Part shown: positions 36,360 to 39,511 of the stretch, in pieces
Layout of the letters: every line of letters starts with the position of its first letter
Position numbering within the stretch: position 1 is the first letter of the stretch
Source of the DNA: Candidatus Aerophobota bacterium
GTDB lineage: Bacteria; Aerophobota; Aerophobia; Aerophobales; B47-G16
Assembly: GCA_003648815.1 (NCBI GenBank)
Contig: QMPZ01000003.1
Coordinates: 1-39,511 of the forward strand
Reading direction: 5' to 3'
Length of the DNA: 39,511 nt
The notes under the pieces: generated by a model
The model's input: only the letters and a program-made list of their open reading frames with translations
Told to the model about the DNA's origin: nothing
The model's database searches: none
Made by a program: the position numbers and the translations under genes

Positions 36360-37578
36360 AGATAATTAGATATATGAATATCGTAAATCCTGCCGCTACG
36401 GGAAGGGTCAACAACCAGGAGACGATGATGTTCCTGATGACCTTAAAGTTGATAGCGCTTATTCCCTTTGCCATTCCTATTCCTATCACCGTTCCCACCG
36501 AGACGTGTGTGGTGGAGACGGGTATACCAATTCGGGAACAGAGAAGCACTACTGTAGCTGCGGAAAATTCCGCCGCAAACCCTCGCGTTGGAGTAACTTG
36601 AGTGATCTTCCTTCCAATGGTCTCTATAACCCGCCAGCCCCAGGTGGAGATACCCACCGCCAGGCCAATTCCACCCATCGCAAGAACCCACATGGGAACG
36701 GGAACCTGCATAGTTACCTTCTGTGTCTCCATTATAGCTATTATGGCTGCAACCGGCCCTACAGCATTAGCCACATCATTAGAGCCCAAAGCAAAGGCCT
36801 CATAGGAAGCACTTAAAACCTGCAGGGGTTTGGAGAGGTTTTCAACCTCTTCATATTCATTATCTTCATCCACAGAATATTTTTTCAGGAAAATGTGGCT
36901 TATCAACGCACCCACCAGGGCTACGCCCACCGACATTCCCAGAACCGAAGGAAAGGGAAGAGAGCCTGAGAAATGCTTCAGTCCTCCGTAAATAAAGGCA
37001 AGACTGAGCACAAATAGAACCATAGCCACGAAGAATGGGCCAATTTTCTTTGCCGAATTGAAGGGTCTGGGAGAATTTAAGATCTTATCCCTGATCAACC
37101 TAAACAAAAGGTAAGCTACGGGAATGCCAGCTACGGGGGAAATGATCCAGCTGGAGATGATGATCGATACTGCCTTCCAGTTTACACCCTTTATACCTGC
37201 TCCTATCAAACCGAAGCCGATTAACGCTCCGACGACGGAATGAGTAGTAGAAACAGGTAGGCCCAGGTAAGTAGCTATGGTGATCCAGATTCCTGCCCCC
37301 AGGAGGACAGCGATCATACCGCTTAGCAGAAGATGGGGATTATGAGCAAAGTTAGCAGGGTTGATTATTCCCTTGCGAATCGTCTCCGTTACATAACCTC
37401 CCGCCAAAACCGCTCCCAGGAAGCTAAATAACGCAGCCACTATGACCGCCCTTCTTAAGGTAAGGGAGCCAGCACCTACCGAGGTTCCCATGGCGTTGGC
37501 TACATCGTTAGCTCCAATGTTAAAGGCCATATAGAGTCCAGCACCTATCGCCGCCAACAGCAGATAAGGCACAATCAT
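36343..37578 (-). CDS. Inorganic phosphate transporter, PiT family
   Basis: 411 aa; duplicated NIGANDVANAMGTSVG and ALGSNDVANAVGPVAAI, GLPVSTTHSVVGAL and GIPVSTTHVSVGTVIG. Confidence 0.95.
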   Translation of the reverse strand: MIVPYLLLAAIGAGLYMAFNIGANDVANAMGTSVGAGSLTLRRAVIVAALFSFLGAVLAGGYVTETIRKGIINPANFAHNPHLLLSGMIAVLLGAGIWITIATYLGLPVSTTHSVVGALIGFGLIGAGIKGVNWKAVSIIISSWIISPVAGIPVAYLLFRLIRDKILNSPRPFNSAKKIGPFFVAMVLFVLSLAFIYGGLKHFSGSLPFPSVLGMSVGVALVGALISHIFLKKYSVDEDNEYEEVENLSKPLQVLSASYEAFALGSNDVANAVGPVAAIIAIMETQKVTMQVPVPMWVLAMGGIGLAVGISTWGWRVIETIGRKITQVTPTRGFAAEFSAATVVLLCSRIGIPVSTTHVSVGTVIGIGMAKGISAINFKVIRNIIVSWLLTLPVAAGFTIFIYLIISKLVV

Positions 37579-37611
37579 TGACTTTCCTTCATCTTCTCAA
37601 GATCCAGCATC

Positions 37612-38286
37612 TCAGCGGGCAATTATACACCTTAGCCGATCTCCCGTATTCTGAGCATGGTCAGCTACAGATCCCACTTCTCCCATTATTCGCATCAATA
37701 AAAGTACCGAAGTGGGATCCATTTTATCTTCCAGAGAAAATAATTTCTTGGCAGCTTTTTGTTGAAGCAGGTCCGCCTCAAACTCCTTTTTATCCACATC
37801 TTTAATTAAACTGGAAATTTTCTCCTCCTCACTTCTCGAAAAAGAACTCTGGGACAAAACCTTTATCTCGGAAGTCACATTTTCCAGCGCTTTTACGGTC
37901 TCCCCTACCTTGTTGACCAGTTCCATAAGCTCCTCCTTCAAATCCTGAGGCACGGAAGTTTTTCTCATCTCGATTAGCCTCGCCACATCCTCTACAGAGT
38001 CAGCTATGGCATCTTCTTCTCTGAGAAATCGCAGAATATCTGAGCGGTCCACCGGCATAAAGACATGATGAGGCAGGTGTTCCCGAATCTCGTTCTTTAT
38101 TATATCCGCCTCATGCTCTAATTTGGATATCCTCTCCACCCTTTCCTCGATCAAAGTCCTATCTCCCAAGATAAAGGCCTCTATTAAAGGCTTTAACATG
38201 TCTGTGCATTCCTTAACCTTCAACATATGCCTGTGTAAGGCCTCAAAGGGAGACTGCCAGAATAATCTGGCGATGATATTCTTCAA
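37612..38286 (-). CDS. DUF47 / TIGR00153 PhoU-like phosphate transport regulator
   Basis: 224 aa helical protein (RISKLEHEADIIKNEIREHLPHHVFMPVDRSDILRFLREEDAIADSVEDVA), upstream of PiT. Confidence 0.9.
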   Translation of the reverse strand: MKNIIARLFWQSPFEALHRHMLKVKECTDMLKPLIEAFILGDRTLIEERVERISKLEHEADIIKNEIREHLPHHVFMPVDRSDILRFLREEDAIADSVEDVARLIEMRKTSVPQDLKEELMELVNKVGETVKALENVTSEIKVLSQSSFSRSEEEKISSLIKDVDKKEFEADLLQQKAAKKLFSLEDKMDPTSVLLLMRIMGEVGSVADHAQNTGDRLRCIIAR

Positions 38287-38306
38287 TCTTCCTCACCTCC
38301 CTCAAT

Positions 38307-39026
38307 TTATTCAGCATCCTCTATTTCTTCGAGGATTTTCTCGAGGACCTTTCCGGGATCTTCCGCCTCCAGCACAGGACGCCCTAAGACCAAAAAGTCA
38401 GCTCCTCTTTTTACTGCCTCGGCGGGAGTCATCACCCTGCGTTGATCGCCTTTTTTCATCCCTTTCGGCCTTATCCCGGGAACCACCAGGAGGATATTCC
38501 TTCCAAAGGCTCTTCGCAAGCTCTCAAGCTCCTGTGGAGAGCTAACTACTCCATCCAGACCTGCTCCTCTGGCCAATCTGGCAAGATGGAGGACCTCCTC
38601 CCTTAAACTCTTCTCAATCCCCAACTCCCTCCTTACCGCAGAAGAGTCTAAGGATGTGAGTATGGTCACTCCAATAGCTTTAATCTTCGAATTTTTCTCC
38701 TTAGCGGCCGAAGCTGCCCTTCTCATCATCTCTGAGCCTCCCAGGGTGTGCACCGTGAACATATCCACTCCCATCTCCCCCACGACCTGGGCTGCCTTCT
38801 CCACCACAGAGGGAATATCGTAAAACTTTGCATCGTAAAAGACCCTTGCTCCTTCCCTTTGAATGATCTCTATGATCTTCGGCCCGTATCTGGTAAAAAC
38901 TCGAGGTCCTACCTTAAAAATTCCCACGAGCTCACTGAGCTGACGCACTAAGACCCTTATCTTTTCCACGGTATCCACGTCCAAAGCCAAGATTAACCTT
39001 TCCTTCGCTGGAATAATTTTCATCAC
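38307..39026 (-). CDS. pyrF: Orotidine 5'-phosphate decarboxylase
   Basis: 239 aa; LILALDVDTVEK, VFYDAKFYDIPSVV (DxKxxD), VVPGIRPKGMKKGDQRRVMTPAEAVKRGADFLVLGRPV. Confidence 0.95.
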   Translation of the reverse strand: MMKIIPAKERLILALDVDTVEKIRVLVRQLSELVGIFKVGPRVFTRYGPKIIEIIQREGARVFYDAKFYDIPSVVEKAAQVVGEMGVDMFTVHTLGGSEMMRRAASAAKEKNSKIKAIGVTILTSLDSSAVRRELGIEKSLREEVLHLARLARGAGLDGVVSSPQELESLRRAFGRNILLVVPGIRPKGMKKGDQRRVMTPAEAVKRGADFLVLGRPVLEAEDPGKVLEKILEEIEDAE

Positions 39027-39039
39027 CCTCCTGTTTCAG

Positions 39040-39511
39040 TTAAATTTCCTCCCAGAAAAATAGCTGTTCATAAGGCTTGCCTTTCTCCTCCTCTTCCAGG
39101 GCCGGATAAAATCTTCCATCTAAGGTGATGAAATTGCGAGCTCGGGAGATCACCACTCCGGTTGCCCTCAGCTCCTCCAACTTTTTAAACTTACCTTTCC
39201 TCCTACCTTCCACTATTCTGCGAGCAGAAAGTCTTCCGATACCCGGAACTCTTATGAGCTCCTCAAAGTCAGCCTTGTTTATCTCTATAGGAAACCTATC
39301 CGGATTTCTTAAGGCCCAGCCAAGCTTGGGGTCGTATTCCTGGGGAAGATTACCATCCTCATCAAAGGGAAGCTCCTGAGGAGTAAATCCGTATTTCCTC
39401 AACAGAAAAGCGGCCTGATAAAGTCTGAACGCACGAAGAGGCGGACAAGGGGGCACTCCTTCAAGAGGAGTTCCAATGATGGGCATGAAAGCACTATAAT
39501 ACACCCGATGC
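39040..39511 (-). CDS. Putative DNA modification/repair radical SAM protein (rSAM_link_UDG, TIGR03916-like), C-terminal part only
   Basis: Frame stays open to the window edge (HRVYYSAFMPIIGTPLEGVPPCPPLRAFRLYQAAFLLRKYGF...NPDRFPIEINKADFEELIRVPGIGRLSARRI); the track's start at 39504 is an internal GTG. Confidence 0.85.
   Translation of the reverse strand, partial: HRVYYSAFMPIIGTPLEGVPPCPPLRAFRLYQAAFLLRKYGFTPQELPFDEDGNLPQEYDPKLGWALRNPDRFPIEINKADFEELIRVPGIGRLSARRIVEGRRKGKFKKLEELRATGVVISRARNFITLDGRFYPALEEEEKGKPYEQLFFWEEI

Noticed and set aside
1-39511. CRISPR arrays, rRNA, tRNA, prophage or anti-phage defence genes
   Set aside because: No spaced repeats, conserved RNA-gene sequences, or phage/defence signature proteins were recognised in the sequence or ORF translations.

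Overview
A 39.5 kb, almost wholly coding bacterial chromosome segment, probably from an anaerobe with meso-DAP-type peptidoglycan (MurE carries a DNPR motif). Gene calls come from reading the supplied ORF translations and the raw sequence; no database search was run. Left arm (minus strand): NfnB/GltA-like (truncated by the edge)-NfnA; a compact series lysS-ilvE-ilvC-ilvN-ndk-DUF1015-dprA-topA-xerC-hslV-hslU; a catabolic cassette (sugar-phosphate isomerase/epimerase-like, two Zn-dependent dehydrogenases, M55 D-aminopeptidase, radC, nucleoside hydrolase) preceded by a membrane TPR protein; and a 1385-aa fused acyl-CoA dehydratase activase-type protein overlapping a small flavodoxin-like ORF. 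Plus strand from 25.8 kb: partial dcw cluster mraZ-rsmH-ftsL-ftsI-murE-murF-mraY-murD-ftsW, then a CYTH/class IV adenylate cyclase-like gene. Right end (minus): radical SAM DNA modification/repair protein (truncated by the edge)-pyrF-DUF47/PhoU-like-PiT phosphate transporter. Points most worth a second look: a perfect 34-bp palindrome inside radC; the stand-alone fused activase plus atypical flavodoxin pair; four 10-bp-phased TGG boxes on a consensus promoter in front of mraZ (probable MraZ autoregulation); a KARI cofactor loop suggesting NADH use; long inverted repeats inside ftsI and the TPR gene; and a heptad repeat tract before murD. No rRNA, tRNA, CRISPR array or intact mobile element was seen.
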